Shown piece after piece: positions 1 through 11,215 of a stretch of DNA of 64,000 bases. Each line of letters opens with the position of its first letter. Position 1 is the first letter of the stretch. Location of the stretch: contig JAGPYM010000015.1 of assembly GCA_020736575.1 (NCBI GenBank), positions 248,001 to 312,000 on the forward strand, in the 5' to 3' direction. The translations under genes and the position numbers were made by a program. This stretch comes from Thelonectria olida (taxonomy: Eukaryota > Ascomycota > Sordariomycetes > Hypocreales > Nectriaceae). The notes beneath the pieces were generated by a model. It had not been told where the DNA came from and made no database searches. It saw nothing but the letters and a program-made list of their open reading frames with translations.

Positions 1-1505
1 CAGACGCCCAGGACCCAGGCAACACCTGCCCTCCAGTTCCAGCCTCTATAGTACCAGTAGATGCTTTGGGGCGAGCTTCCATACAAGTCAGTGAGCTTGA
101 TTGATCGCTTCCGAAGGAGGAAATAATCCGCAAACATGATGCCCATCAGGGGCCCAAGAAAAACATTGAAGCTTCCCACGACTGTTAGGAAATTGGTGGC
201 ACTGTTCAACAGGAACCACGGTTGCATGATAAAAGCGGAGAGCAGTGTCAGGTAGGCACCGCGGCGTATCGTGAACCAACGGGGAAGAAGAGCGGCCAAG
301 TCGATGCCCGCGACAACCAAGTTGGATGCAACGACCATTCCAAACTGAGAAAACATGAAGGCGATGCTTGCAAAAGCAACACCAGCTCGAGCTCTGCTGG
401 TGCCCTCGTACTCACGCACAGCGTTAAGGAAAGCATACGGCTGCCACAGTAGCTTGGTCTCCTGAGGATACAGCGTGGCTGCGCATGATGTGCAAACAAT
501 GCCAATGCATGCCACGGTAATGGTTCCCAGAGGTACCATGACAAGCTGAGCCAACATTTGGTCGCCTGGCTTTCGAGCATAGCGCGTGTAATCAGACTGT
601 GACCACATGTGCGTAGCGATGCTACCGATGTTGGCCGTTACAGCCGTCACGAATGCCCAGCCGAGAGCACCTCCCGTTGCGGGCTTGACACCAGACACTC
701 GACTCACGTCGCCGACCAGCGCGCCGCCTCCCTGAGCTTGGACAGTGGACCACACAAGCAAAACAAAGACGGTCGTGGCCACGGTAGTCGACGCGAAGAG
801 GAAGGGTTTCCGGTAGCTTTCGGGGCTGAACCATGCCAGAGGCGCGCAGAGCGCAAGATAGACAATGAAGGCGACAAGGTCGCACGTTTGCATGGCACCC
901 CCGGCCAGCTCCTTGTCGAGGCTCAAGAACGAAGGCCATATGCAGGCGAGTAGAACCTTGAGGCATTGGCTTCCGTACCAAGTGTTTGTCGAGGTCCAGA
1001 CAAACGAGAGAAACACTCTAATCGCCTTGAGCAACGTTAGCCTTCCAGTCTGAGTTGGAGACAGGCAAACTTACCATTGGGAACAAGTAACCCCAGACGC
1101 CCCAGTTTTGCTTCATCCACAAGGGGAATCCAATGTGCCATTTCGCTCCCGGGTGTCCTCCGGCAACACACAACAAGCCCGCAATGGTATGGGCTACGAT
1201 AATGGCCAGCATGGATTGCTAAAGCGATGAGTACATGGTTCCTATTAGACTTGCTTGCGAATTGTGTCACATACCCAGACATTGAGGCCCAAGGAAATTA
1301 GAGAAGAGCCAGTTGTCCATCCTCCGACGTTGAAAGACCCCGTTACCATCCAGAGGCCGACAAACTCCCAAGGCCCATAAGTGCGTCTAGATGGAGGCAG
1401 GGGCCGAGTGTCTTTGTTCACGTATATGTCCACATCGGTGTCCACGTCTCGGTTCACCTCTGCCCGTCGGATGATGCGGCGGGACAGAGACGTTTGCGAA
1501 GCCAT
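1..1505 (-). CDS. NCS1-family nucleobase/allantoin-type permease (3' partial)
   Basis: Plasma-membrane proton symporter of the NCS1 family (Fur/uracil-allantoin-uridine permease branch). It starts at the ATG at 1505 and runs off the left edge, so the C-terminus is missing. Exons are 1275-1505, 1075-1218 and 1-1025; introns of 56 and 49 nt are in phase 0. The first exon has the family entry motif PPSRRTYGPWEFVG followed by a Gly-rich first helix. The second gives GAKWHIGFP...NWGVWGYLFP and the third VFLSFVWTSTNTWYG, all NCS1 landmarks. Later segments hold MWSQSDYTRYARKPGDQ, the cytoplasmic loop typical of the family, and FADYFLLRKR near the visible end. About 466 residues are seen. It is divergent from the dioxygenase at 2114, which suggests shared control. 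The substrate cannot be read from sequence; uracil, thymine, allantoin and thiamine-type cargoes all occur in this family. Confidence 0.88.
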
Positions 1506-2113
1506 GATGATGATTGAACAGCAATCAAGTTGAGACGAGATTGGCAAAGAAAAAAGCAACGGGAACGTACCCTCATAAATAAATCCCCCGCCCATTGTGA
1601 TGCACAAGCATTTATCGCTTTTGGATTGGGACCGTGACTCTGATAACGACGAGCCAGGGTCGCCTGATTAGCCAGCACCGCGGGCTGTGAGGATCCCTTC
1701 GACTAATGAGCCCAAGAGGTTGCATTTCCAAGTAATACCCAGATAGAAAGATAACTCGGCGGTTAACTTACTCATCAGGACGTACGATAAGAGAGGCATG
1801 GTGGTTGATAAAGATTCACACTGCGAGATAGCATCTCCATCCAATCACGCTGGGCCTTGTCTGTTTAGCCGTTCAGCAGTTTAGCAGTTTAAGCGTGATT
1901 TGCAACATCACCTCAAATGTCGCCATGTATGTCTGTCCATTCTTCTGGGCAAATCTCGAATAGAGGCAGAAAATGGATCTTCAGTTCTACAGTTCTTCAA
2001 TTTCATATACCTTGCACTATTGTATAAGTCTCGTGTTTGGCCTGACTCATATCAACTGATGAGTGGCTGGTACACACCAAACCAAGCAATATCGAAACCT
2101 TGAAGTCGTTACC
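1506..2113. promoter_or_regulatory. divergent promoter between permease and dioxygenase
   Basis: About 600 nt with no supported ORF separate the two divergent starts. A TATA-like TATAAG lies at 2023-2028, about 90 nt before the dioxygenase ATG. Shared regulation of the two genes is inferred from the arrangement only. Confidence 0.5.
2023..2028 (+). promoter_or_regulatory. TATA-like element of the dioxygenase gene
   Basis: TATAAG about 90 nt before the ATG at 2114. Confidence 0.35.
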
Positions 2114-3298
2114 ATGTCCCAAGCCACTACTACGTCTCAGCAAGCCAGTGCTTCGACCACGGTGACGCTGCAGAACGGCACCGTCTTCAGTTTCAACTCC
2201 AACATCTCTGCCGACATAGATCTGATCCCAATCATTGATGCGTCGAGGATCTGGAGTCAGGAACTTGAAGACCGCCAGGCAGTGGCTCGAGAGATTCGAG
2301 ATGCATCGAGGAACATTGGCTTCTTTTACTTGACCAGCCATGTAAGTCTCGTCATTAGCCTTTTACCTCTTTTTTTTCTTCTCTTTTTGCCATGTTAATA
2401 ACAAACGCAAAGGGCATCGATGCAAAGTATTTCGAAGAAACCATGGCCCAAGCAAAGCGATTCTTTGCCCTTCCTGAAGAGAAGAAAATGGAGGTCTTCA
2501 CAGGGCTTGTGCCAAACGAGTACGTCGGTTACCATCCAATGAAGTGCTACAACCGGAACGGTTGGAAGCATCAAGGTGAGTCTACAATATTCAGCACGTC
2601 AAGTCTCTCACTCACAAGCGCATCAAGACTTGAGCGAGGCCTTCAACTGGGCATATGATCCAGTCGAGGACCCCAATGCAGCCGACGATGTCGAGCTGTC
2701 AGCAAGCATTTGGCCATCGGAGCTTCCCGGATTCCGCGAAGGGCTATATGCCTACCACACGCAGCTACTGCGCCTGTCGCGCCAGTTGACTCGGATTTTC
2801 GCCCTTGCTCTTGATCTGCCCGAGAACTATTTCGACGAATACGTGCGAAAGCCAGAAGCTGGCATGCGTATCCTGCGGTATCCGGAGCAAAAACATTCTG
2901 TGGACGAGCAGAATGGTATAGGTGCGCATACCGACGTGGAATGCTTCACTATCGTCACGCAAGACTCCTCTGGCGGCCTGGAAGTCCTCAGCAAGGACGG
3001 AACTTGGGTCAAGGCGAAGCCGATTCCGGGATCCGTAGTGGTCAACATCGCCGACTGCTTCATGAGGCAGACGAATGACTTTTTCGTTTCTACCATCCAC
3101 CGCGTTGTCAACTTGAGCGGCAGAGAAAGGTACTCGGCTCCGTTCTTCTTCGGTTTCGACAGATCAAAGCTCCTAGAGCCAGTGCCGACCTGCGTAAGCG
3201 AGGAGAAGCCGATGAAGTATTCCATCATGACTGGAGGGGAGTATTATGCATGGAGGACGAACAAGCAAAAGAGCACCAACACAAGAAACGCCAAATAG
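2114..3298 (+). CDS. 2-oxoglutarate/Fe(II)-dependent dioxygenase (IPNS-like)
   Basis: Non-heme iron dioxygenase of the isopenicillin-N-synthase-like superfamily, predicted to hydroxylate or oxidise a small molecule using 2-oxoglutarate and O2. Exons 2114-2341, 2413-2575 and 2628-3298 give 353 residues; introns are 71 and 52 nt. The N-terminal DIOX_N part has IPIIDASR and NIGFFYLTSHGI. The iron triad is visible as H231-T-D233 and H288 (STIHRV), with the 2OG-binding R-Y-S at about 298-300. The length is normal and all key residues are present, so it should be active. It is divergent from an NCS1 permease and convergent, 42 nt apart, with a Zn2Cys6 regulator. A role in nucleobase or allied N-heterocycle oxidation (thymine-hydroxylase type) would fit this context but is inference; many fungal paralogues have unknown substrates. 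Confidence 0.9.
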
Positions 3299-3340
3299 TA
3301 TGGGAGGTGATAGCATCGTAGTCAACTTGAGAAGCCTCTA

Positions 3341-5076
3341 CTATCGAGGACTTTTTGCACCATATGGCCAGGTGAAGTCTTTCAGTAGGTCGACATATAA
3401 AAAGGCATGGTCGTTCCCGTCTAACGTAAAATTGGACGGATTCAGCTCTGAGAAGTAGGGCTCGTGACAGACGTCATCCTCTTCGACCGTCGATGTATGT
3501 AGAACTGCGCTCTGAACATGATGATCAAAGTCAACCAGCTGGGCTGACAGCTTTTCCTGTGCAGTCGCAACAAGCTTGCTATACTCGCCAAAGCGGGCCA
3601 GAAAAGTGATGATGGAGACCAAGACACTTCTCAACATTGAGTAGTCCGTCTGTGATGGAATGTTCTTCCTGGCAACACCCAGGAGCATGTGGCCGACTCC
3701 AGCTAGTTGCTGCAGCAATGGAGATCCGGTGGCGCGTATGTACTCGGGAGGCGTTGAGTCCATGCTCTCCATCATGGCTTGGGCAGTTCGGCAAGCGGAT
3801 GCCAGGCTGTTGTCACCCGTGAGGCATGTGATCATGCGAGCAAGATGGATTGTGCACAGAATGTTGCAGGCCTGAAACCCACACCGATTCCTCCCGCTGT
3901 CCGTCGATCGAGACGAAACGGCGCCGAACTGGGGTTGGAGCTGTTCCTGTATCGTGGCGAGCTTCTCCATGACCAATTCAGTGTCTGTGCCGCTCGATTC
4001 GGGAAACATGGCCGACGTGTTTCGACGTGTTGATCGGAAGTTGGAGACGACATGCTCGAGCACGCGGTAGAGATCCGTGGTTGCATTCCATCCCGAGAAC
4101 CAGTCCTCGAACTGGCCTTCTCGCCCGGGTATGAAAGCCGGATGATGCGGCCCCGAAGGATAGCCCACGTCGCATTGCGTCTCGGAGCACCTGATGAGGC
4201 TACCGAGAACGCAGGCAGTCTGGACTTCGAGTCGATACATGGCCCACCACAGACGCCGCCTTACCTCCCTTTCGCAAACGCTTGCGTCGGCTGGCCATTT
4301 TGATTCGTCGTGAAAGTTGGACTGCGCACACGCTCCGTGGTAATAGGCCAAGTACTTGTGAACCATGGCCGTGTCTCCGTTTTGAGCACCGAGCAGGGCC
4401 AAGAATCCGTACGAGCGGATGAGGTCGACCAGATGGGCGCTCTCCATGTCCAGGGAGACGAGACGTGTGGCCTCGCGCAGGTAATCTTGAGCAAACGTCG
4501 CTGTGTCGGGCAAAGGTTCATCGTCGGTGAACAGGGCGCCGTTGCCGACGTGTTGAGCACTGAGGGCGCACATGCACATGAGACTCGTGTAGTCCGAAGT
4601 CTCATGTGGGAATGTTCCATCCCTCCAACCTACCCAAATCTCGCGTTCACAGAAGAATGGGAACCTGTACATGGTGAGCGAGGGCCCAGTTGCTCGATAC
4701 TCGAATTCCCTCACATGGGATGAATCGTGTCAAGGTAGACATCTAGAAGCGCCGTGATGATCTTCCGGCTCGTGAGGATGCTTGACGGAGACGCACCGGT
4801 GATGATGGCGAAGCTATTGGCGAATGTCTCATTCTTAGAAGTTGGAATCACGTCTTCGCCCTGGTTCAAGGATCCCTGTGGCTTTGTTCCCCTCTTTTTG
4901 GGCCGCCGATGGCGAGTGCATTGCTGCCCATAGTCGAGGCAGGTGAGGCACGATGAAGCATCTAGACTGCCTGGGGGCGGCTCCCTGCATTTGAGGCCTC
5001 GGCGGTGGCAGAAATCGCAGGCCTGAGTTACACGCTTTGCTTTGGCACGATTGGACGTGGTTGGGGTATTGGACAT
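3341..5076 (-). CDS. Zn2Cys6 fungal transcription factor
   Basis: Nuclear regulator with an N-terminal Zn2Cys6 binuclear cluster (C20, C23, C30, C43, C46, C53; spacing CX2CX6CX12CX2CX6C) followed by a basic RHRRPKKRG stretch and the fungal-specific middle homology region beginning LDTIHPMFPFF. Two reading frames meet at 4711-4714. They are joined by a 50-nt intron (4665-4714, GTGAGG...TACAG) that restores the conserved HPMFPF motif, so this is splicing and not a frameshift. Exons 4715-5076 and 3341-4664 encode 561 residues. The stop lies 42 nt from the dioxygenase stop, in convergent orientation. It is the likely pathway-specific regulator of the permease/dioxygenase pair, by position only. 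Confidence 0.9.
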
Positions 5077-5566
5077 GTTAATTGATCGAAGTAGGGTCCG
5101 GCCGCTGCTGGACGCTGTTGGAGATTCCTGCGGATAAGGCGTGGCGGAACGGAATAAACCAAGTCCGATTACGACTGTTCACTGAGGTGGAGGACGAGCT
5201 TTATTAATGCAAGGCCAGGGTCTGGCCTGTATCGACCTCCATTATGTGCTTAGATTATCGGCTTTTTTAACTATAATAAGAACTCTTTGTAGAGCAACTA
5301 TATGCTTGCGTCAAGGTTGCATCGATCTTGATGGGGCAGCTGGGTGAAATCTCCTCTCCCGTGAAATCGTTCTTCCGTTCCATCACCAAGATCGGCTCTC
5401 CATGCCAATCCCCTCTACCCGGCAAAACTCTCCTTTATTAAAAAGCAAAAATATACAAGGCTGGTGCAATCAATCTCTCAATGCTCTATGGTATGCATAA
5501 GCGCCTGCTGTGACATCTTCCAATTAAACAAGGGATTCTATCGAGCTATTTAGCCAATTCTCAGCC
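5077..5566. other. intergenic region, divergent starts
   Basis: This lies between the start of the regulator and the start of the Nudix gene. It is AT-rich around 5250-5460 with poly-A/T tracts and presumably holds both promoters. No ORF, repeat or RNA gene was recognised. Confidence 0.5.
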
Positions 5567-6193
5567 ATGGCAGGCTCACCTCAGCAGCCCCTCATTACCA
5601 AAGTCTCGGACTTGCCAATTGAGGATGCAAAGTGGTTGACACTCAACAAGATCGAATACACCGACCAGGTCGGCGTGCCACGGGCATGGGAGGTCGCCAC
5701 CCGCAAGACCCGAGGCAAATCAGGCGTGGATGCCGTCGCCATGGGAAACGTGTTCCTGCATCCGTCAAAGCCGCCTTCTACCCTGCTTGTCATCCAATAT
5801 CGCCCTCCGCTCGACTCCTTCACCGTTGAGTGGCCCGCTGGCCTCATCGACGCGGACGAGACAGCCGAAGAGGCAGCGGTTCGTGAGTTCAAAGAGGAAA
5901 CGGGTTATGACTGTCGTGTCCTGGATATCAGCCCGGCCCAAGCTGTGGATCCGGGCATGTCGAACGCAAACATGCAGATGGCAATGGTGGAGGTTCAGCT
6001 TGACGGGGAGGATGAGGAACCCGAACAGCGCTTGGAGGACGGCGAGCACATCCAGCGAGTCATGGTGCCCTTGTCTGACTTGTACCAGCGCCTCGTTGAT
6101 TACTCGAAACAGGATCGCATGATTGTCGCCGCAAAGCTCTTTCACTTTGCTGCTGGGATGAACTTTGCCCAGACTCAGAAGTACTTCACTTAG
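5567..6193 (+). CDS. Nudix hydrolase, ADP-ribose/ADP-sugar pyrophosphatase type
   Basis: Intronless 208-residue enzyme expected to hydrolyse ADP-ribose or a related nucleoside diphosphate sugar to AMP and a sugar phosphate with Mg2+. The full Nudix box runs from G92 to Y114 (G-x5-E-x7-R-E-x2-E-E-x-G), with R106, E107, E110 and E111 present. The length and the VEWPAGLID approach resemble yeast Ysa1-type pyrophosphatases (NUDT5 family). It ends FAQTQKYFT. This looks like a housekeeping gene between accessory blocks; nothing in the context ties it to its neighbours. Confidence 0.9.
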   Translation: MAGSPQQPLITKVSDLPIEDAKWLTLNKIEYTDQVGVPRAWEVATRKTRGKSGVDAVAMGNVFLHPSKPPSTLLVIQYRPPLDSFTVEWPAGLIDADETAEEAAVREFKEETGYDCRVLDISPAQAVDPGMSNANMQMAMVEVQLDGEDEEPEQRLEDGEHIQRVMVPLSDLYQRLVDYSKQDRMIVAAKLFHFAAGMNFAQTQKYFT

Positions 6194-6348
6194 GGCAAGA
6201 GATAGGAAAGAGGGAATGAATAAGAATTATGTATTGATAGATTTAGATGATATAAAATAATCAGAATCTTCTTTATAATTTTTTTTCTTTAATTCAATCT
6301 AAAAACTCAAGTCTATCCGCTGCAACGAATGCTCGCTTTCTATTAACC

Positions 6349-8006
6349 TTACGCGCCGGTCCATTCTTCGTGATAGTTTCCTAAGATCCGTGTTAGCATT
6401 TGGCGGGTACTGCCTCATCAATATTGAACTAACCCTTTTCTAAGTGTCTTACAGGCTCAGATTTCAGATCATAGCCGTGCGCCCCAAAGCTGTCGAGCTG
6501 GGCTTCCGTAAAGCAAGTAGGGAGATCAGTGCCTCCAATGTACTTGAGGTATTCCAAGGTAGAGCTTAGGCAAGGCAAATGGGCATCCGCTTTGAGGCCT
6601 TGGAGCACAATTGTCTTGAGTGAGGGCCAAAACTTCTTCACCTCGTTTGCAATGCCGCCTCTGCAGAGAGGGTGGACATGCGGATCCTGAGCGTAAGAGG
6701 CCTCGAGGAGGTCGGAGATGTAATCAGACTTGATAATGCAGCCAGCCCTCCAGATGGTTAAGATGCGTGGTACGTCGACACCCCAGCCCTCTCGTCGGTC
6801 TTCGCGTTCCAGCATGTCGAGTCCCTGAATGAAGCACACAAGAACTGTCACATAAACCGCCTGCCGCAGTTGTTCAAGAATGTTGCGTCGTTGATCAGGC
6901 CCAAGTCCAAACTCTGCCGGAGAGACGCTTCCTATCGAGGCATTGACGGCACTTCTCTGATGTACATCGGCCGAGGCGAGTCTTAGGTAATGGGCTGCGG
7001 TGAGACTCGGCGCGGGCACATGCGAGGCCACAGCCTGGATGTTTGCCCAAACGCCAGTGCCTTCGGAGTCGTTGGCGTCCTGGACAACAGCGTCTCTGAT
7101 TTCGTGCAAAAGGAAACCGCCGTTGGTTGGACTTTTCGTTCGACAAATCGGTCCGCTGATCGACACAAGAAAGTTGCCCATCTACACTTCGAAGTCAGCC
7201 AACAAGTCTAGCCTCACCCAGTCACTCCTGTCTTTGGGAGGCAACCTACCAGCTCTCCCTGGGCGCACCAGGAGTCAAACACGGCGCCGATCTCATCGCC
7301 ATCCATGTTCAAACACTTGTCCATCAACTCCCACGCTTCGCAAAGACAAGACATGATGCCGTGTTCGATCCCATTGTGGATCATCTTGACAAAGTGGCCG
7401 CTTCCTCCAGTACCAACATTGGTCACGCAGGGACGGCCATGGTCATCTCTGGCCGCGATTCTCGTCAAGAGTGGCAGAAGTTGCTCCACCGCCCACTTGT
7501 CGCCCCCTGGCATGAGCGATGGTCCGTTTCGTGCGCCGAAGCTGCCTCCAGACACGCCCAGCCCGATGTATGCGACCCCAAGGGGACGGAGCATCTCCTG
7601 TCTCGATTGGGTGACTTTGTAGTTTTCGTTGGAAGCGTCAATCACTACATCTCCCTCTGCGACATGCTGTTGGAGCTGTTTGACGACGGCGTCTCCTGGA
7701 CGGCCGTTAGGTAGGCTGAAGATGAAGACTTTTGGTGTACCCAGGCTTTGACAGAGGGCGTCGTAGTCGTTGCAAATGTGGACTCGGGCTGATAGACCAG
7801 CCGCTTCCGCATTTTTAGCCGTCTTCTCGAGGCTCGATCGCGAGGTATCATGGATGGACACGTCGACGCCGTTTTCAGCGAAGAGAAGGGCCATGGCGCC
7901 TCCCATGGTGCCCACACCGATGATTCCCACCTTGTGATCAATCTCGGATTAGTAACTGCCTTTGCGAAGGGCTATGGTCCCATCGACCTACTTTGGTAAT
8001 CTCCAT
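6349..8006 (-). CDS. 6-phosphogluconate-dehydrogenase-like oxidoreductase
   Basis: NAD(P)-dependent beta-hydroxyacid dehydrogenase of the 6-phosphogluconate dehydrogenase family. Four exons were assembled: 7992-8006 (a 15-nt micro-exon encoding MEITK), 7250-7930, 6434-7181 and 6349-6380, giving 491 residues. Introns are 61, 68 and 53 nt. The Rossmann motif is GIIGVGTMGG (residues 7-16). The substrate-binding S-G-G is at 132-134 and the catalytic Lys is K187 in KMIHNGIEHG. The C-terminal all-helical domain has GTGVWANIQA. Without the last exon the protein would stop at HLEKG; splicing adds NYHEEWTGA, the usual family ending. It is divergent from a Dal5-type permease. It differs from the canonical pentose-phosphate enzyme in the C-terminal domain, so a different sugar-acid substrate is possible. 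The fold is sure; the substrate is not. Confidence 0.88.
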
Positions 8007-8799
8007 AATTGGCTGGCTCTTCGGCGGGGATGTGCGATTCAGGAAACAATCAGAGGGTTGATAGGAGGAAGAACGGGTAAATTGATTGCCGCACACGACA
8101 TGATGATTGCATCGGCTTGGACCGACCGCTGGGTACCGGAGATATATACAACTAAGTCGTCATGAAACATGTCAACATCATGACAACATGTCGCAGCTTG
8201 ATGCGTTATTTCCCAACGCCGCCCCTTGTTCGGCGGGCGACAGTCTACCTCGACAGCCCGCATCGTGAAGAATGGCATCTGGGGATTTGGGGAATCATCT
8301 CATCAGCCTCTCGCCACCGACTGGTTTGATGTGCCGAGTTGGCTCCGAGGCCCCTCTGGGGCTCAGACCAACGGGGGCTCGGGGAGGTTGACTGTCAACC
8401 TGGCACCGAAGCTTGAACCCTGTCTTGGACATGGCTTTTCACCATTCCACGCTCCGATTGGTGGCGGACAGTCAGCCTCCCCACGAGCGATGGATGTCTG
8501 CTAGGGCCAAATCAGCATAGTGTAGTGGTGCCTGAGAACGCGGCGACCCATCCCCAACGGTTTGCGAGTTGCGCGAGGCTTCACACGATCAAAGCGAGTC
8601 AAAAGCAGTGTTGAGCAGGCCACCTGCGACAGGACTTCGGCGAAATAAATAGTCTTCATACCCCATTCCCCATACCCCAGATTCATGGAGTGTCTTTCCC
8701 CAGAAATCATAGCTTTCAACATCTCGACGCATTCTTTTAGCCCAGGCTGATACTTCTACGCCTCCCCTTCGTACTGCAGACTGTTGGTGACTGCCAACC
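8007..8799. promoter_or_regulatory. divergent promoter, 6PGDH-like gene / MFS permease
   Basis: About 790 nt without a supported ORF. The 9-mer TTCGGCGGG occurs twice on the + strand (8020-8028 and 8229-8237). CGG-containing elements are typical of Zn2Cys6 targets and a Zn2Cys6 gene lies downstream at 11216, so these are weak candidate sites. No other element was recognised. Confidence 0.4.
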
Positions 8800-10604
8800 A
8801 TGGCCGACGAGATATCCAGACCGGGCGCTACAGCCGCCGCTCAGCTTGAGAAGCCGACCATTGAGACAATGGAAAAGCATCACAATGAGTTCCCAACCAG
8901 TGAAAATACTGGGGTAGGCTTGGTGAACGACCCGGAACATCGCGCTCGCGTTGAGAAGCGTCTGAAGCGCAAGCTCGATGCTCGCTGCGGACTGTTCGTT
9001 CTCATTTACATTATGAACTATCTCGACCGCAACAATATTGCCGCTGCTCGTCTCAAAGGTCTTCAGGATGACCTGAAACTGAACAATAGCCAATACGCAA
9101 CCTGCCTCAGCATTCTTTATGTTGGCTATATTCTTATGCAAGTCCCTTCGAATATGCTTATCAACCGAATCCAACGCCCCTCGCTCTATCTCTCTTCCAT
9201 TATGCTCCTCTGGGGACTTGTCTCAACCCTCTCAGGTGTTGTAACGGGCTTCGCAGGAATGGTCTCTGTCCGTTTCTTCTTGGGATTTATCGAGGCGGCC
9301 TTCCTGCCTGGAGCTTTACTTATCCTGTCCAAGTGGTATACGCGCCGAGAGCTCACGACCAGGAACGCGATCCTGTTCTGCGGTAATCTTATTTCAAACG
9401 CATTCTCGGCTCTTATCGGGGCTGGAGTGCTATCCAACATGCAAGGCGTCCTTGGACACGCTGCTTGGCGCTGGCTTTTCTGGAGTAAGTTCTTGATCCC
9501 TTCCTTGCGATGCAGCATAGCTGACGCTAATATCTCTAGTCGAGGGCGCCATCACCATGGCTATTGCCATTTCGGCAGCCTTTATTCTCCCCGACCTACC
9601 TCACAACACACGCGGCTTCTCTGAGGAGGAGCTTGCAGTAGCTCAACTACGAATGACGGAGGATGTTGGCGAGGCTGATCTAGATTCCGAGGGCCAAGGG
9701 GCTTTCGACGGATTGTTTATGGCTCTCAAAGATGTCAAGATCTATGTCATGATGTTTACATTTGCCGCATATGTGGTCGGCCTTTCTTTCAACGCCTTCT
9801 TTGTAAGAGTTCCTCATCATTCATATATCTTAACGGCACATTCTAATCCTCAGCACAGCCCACCCTCACAGGCACGCTAGGTTTCAGCTACGTGCCAACT
9901 CTACTCATGAGCTCACCGCCGTGGGTATTCTCTTGCATCGTTTCCCTCGTTGTTGCCTGGAGTTCCGATCGGTCCCAGGAGAAGGTCAGTACTTTACTCT
10001 GCCTACAATATGCAACGTAATGATGGAATTTGCTGACTGAGACTCCTCGCTAGTTCTGGCACATTGTAGGCCCGATTATTGTCGGTCTAGTTGGCTTCGT
10101 CATTAGCATGTGCACACTGAACGTCGCTGCTCGATATGTCGCTCTGTTCCTACAAACGGCTTCTTACGCTGGGTGAGCCCCCATTCACACCTCGCCAGGT
10201 GATTGTCTCGGTTCCCAAGTATCTCCTACTAACAGATTTCCGTCGCCAGGTACATCGTTTTCTATTCTTGGATTAGCACATCCTTCCCTCGCCCGCCGGC
10301 CAAGCGTGCGGTCGCAATCGCTCTCATCAACGCATTCGCACAACTGGGCAATGTCGCCGGCTCGTACGTCTGGAACCTGGAGGAAAATGGTTATCGCAAG
10401 AGCTACGGAATTGTGAGCGCAATGTTTGGCGCCACTATTGTCGGCGCACTGATCTTCCGTATGATGCTTTCCAGACTGAACAAGCAGCTCGAGGAACAGG
10501 ACCAGGCCTGGGTGACGCAGCCCGATGCCGATGTTGCCCAGCAGGTGATGGACAAGCCCGACGAAGCGCTGAGGATGCAGAAGGGCTTCAGATACCTTGT
10601 GTGA
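8800..10604 (+). CDS. MFS permease, anion:cation symporter (Dal5/Tna1-like)
   Basis: Plasma-membrane major facilitator of the ACS branch (allantoate, nicotinate and related organic anions). Five exons: 8800-9484, 9540-9802, 9859-9984, 10054-10172 and 10250-10604, giving 515 residues. All introns are short with GT...AG, one with a clear CTAAC branch site (about 10228). After a hydrophilic N-terminus comes the family signature YIMNYLDRNNIAAARLKGL at the end of helix 1, then GYILMQVPSN in helix 2. The second half gives FYSWISTSFPRPPAKRAVAIA, typical of Dal5-like proteins. About 12 membrane helices fit. It is divergent from the 6PGDH-like gene and followed by a Zn2Cys6 gene, which suggests a small uptake and catabolic unit for an organic acid. 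The cargo is not determinable. Confidence 0.9.
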
Positions 10605-11215
10605 GCATGTCATGTTGGGCGATTGGATACGAGACTCTCTGGGAATAGAACTTGTTTAGCCGATGTAACGTAGCAAATGATGCCGACTTGCGGGGATCCT
10701 TCAAGGCTAAGTAAGAGGCTGTAGAAGCATTATATGCGCGAAGGCCCATTTCTGAGGTCAAATATGTAACTGGAGCGACTCCTAAATTATAAGACGAATC
10801 GCTGCACAATTGATTCTAGCACTATATGAATGAGACGTGCTCACAATGACCCTTTACCGCTTCTCTCTGAGCCTGCGGCGAACATAGCAACCATGACTAA
10901 TAGACCGCCCGTTAGTCTACGCCGGAATCTCTCACTAGGATGCTCTGTGTCAAGCCCGTCCAAGACATGACTAAGATCAACATCGGCATTAGGAAGGCGC
11001 TCAAGAGCTCCTCATGGTCTAAGCTGAGGCTGAGGGTGACATCGTCGTGCTCTTATTGACGCAATCTCCCCACTAATAACTCCTGACAGACTCCGCATCC
11101 CCAGGTTGGCCACTCGACTGCGGGGACACGTCCGGGACTTCGGCGTCTCCTGACTGAAAATCGTGCCATCGACCAATCCTCGAAAACTCGGCGAGCGAAC
11201 ATCGCAGCTTGAGCC
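10605..11215. other. intergenic region
   Basis: 3' flank of the permease and 5' flank of the following regulator, which are in tandem. No ORF with family features, repeat or RNA gene was seen. Confidence 0.5.

Noticed and set aside
4665..4714. Apparent frameshift in the first Zn2Cys6 gene
   Set aside because: A 50-nt intron restores the conserved HPMFPF motif.
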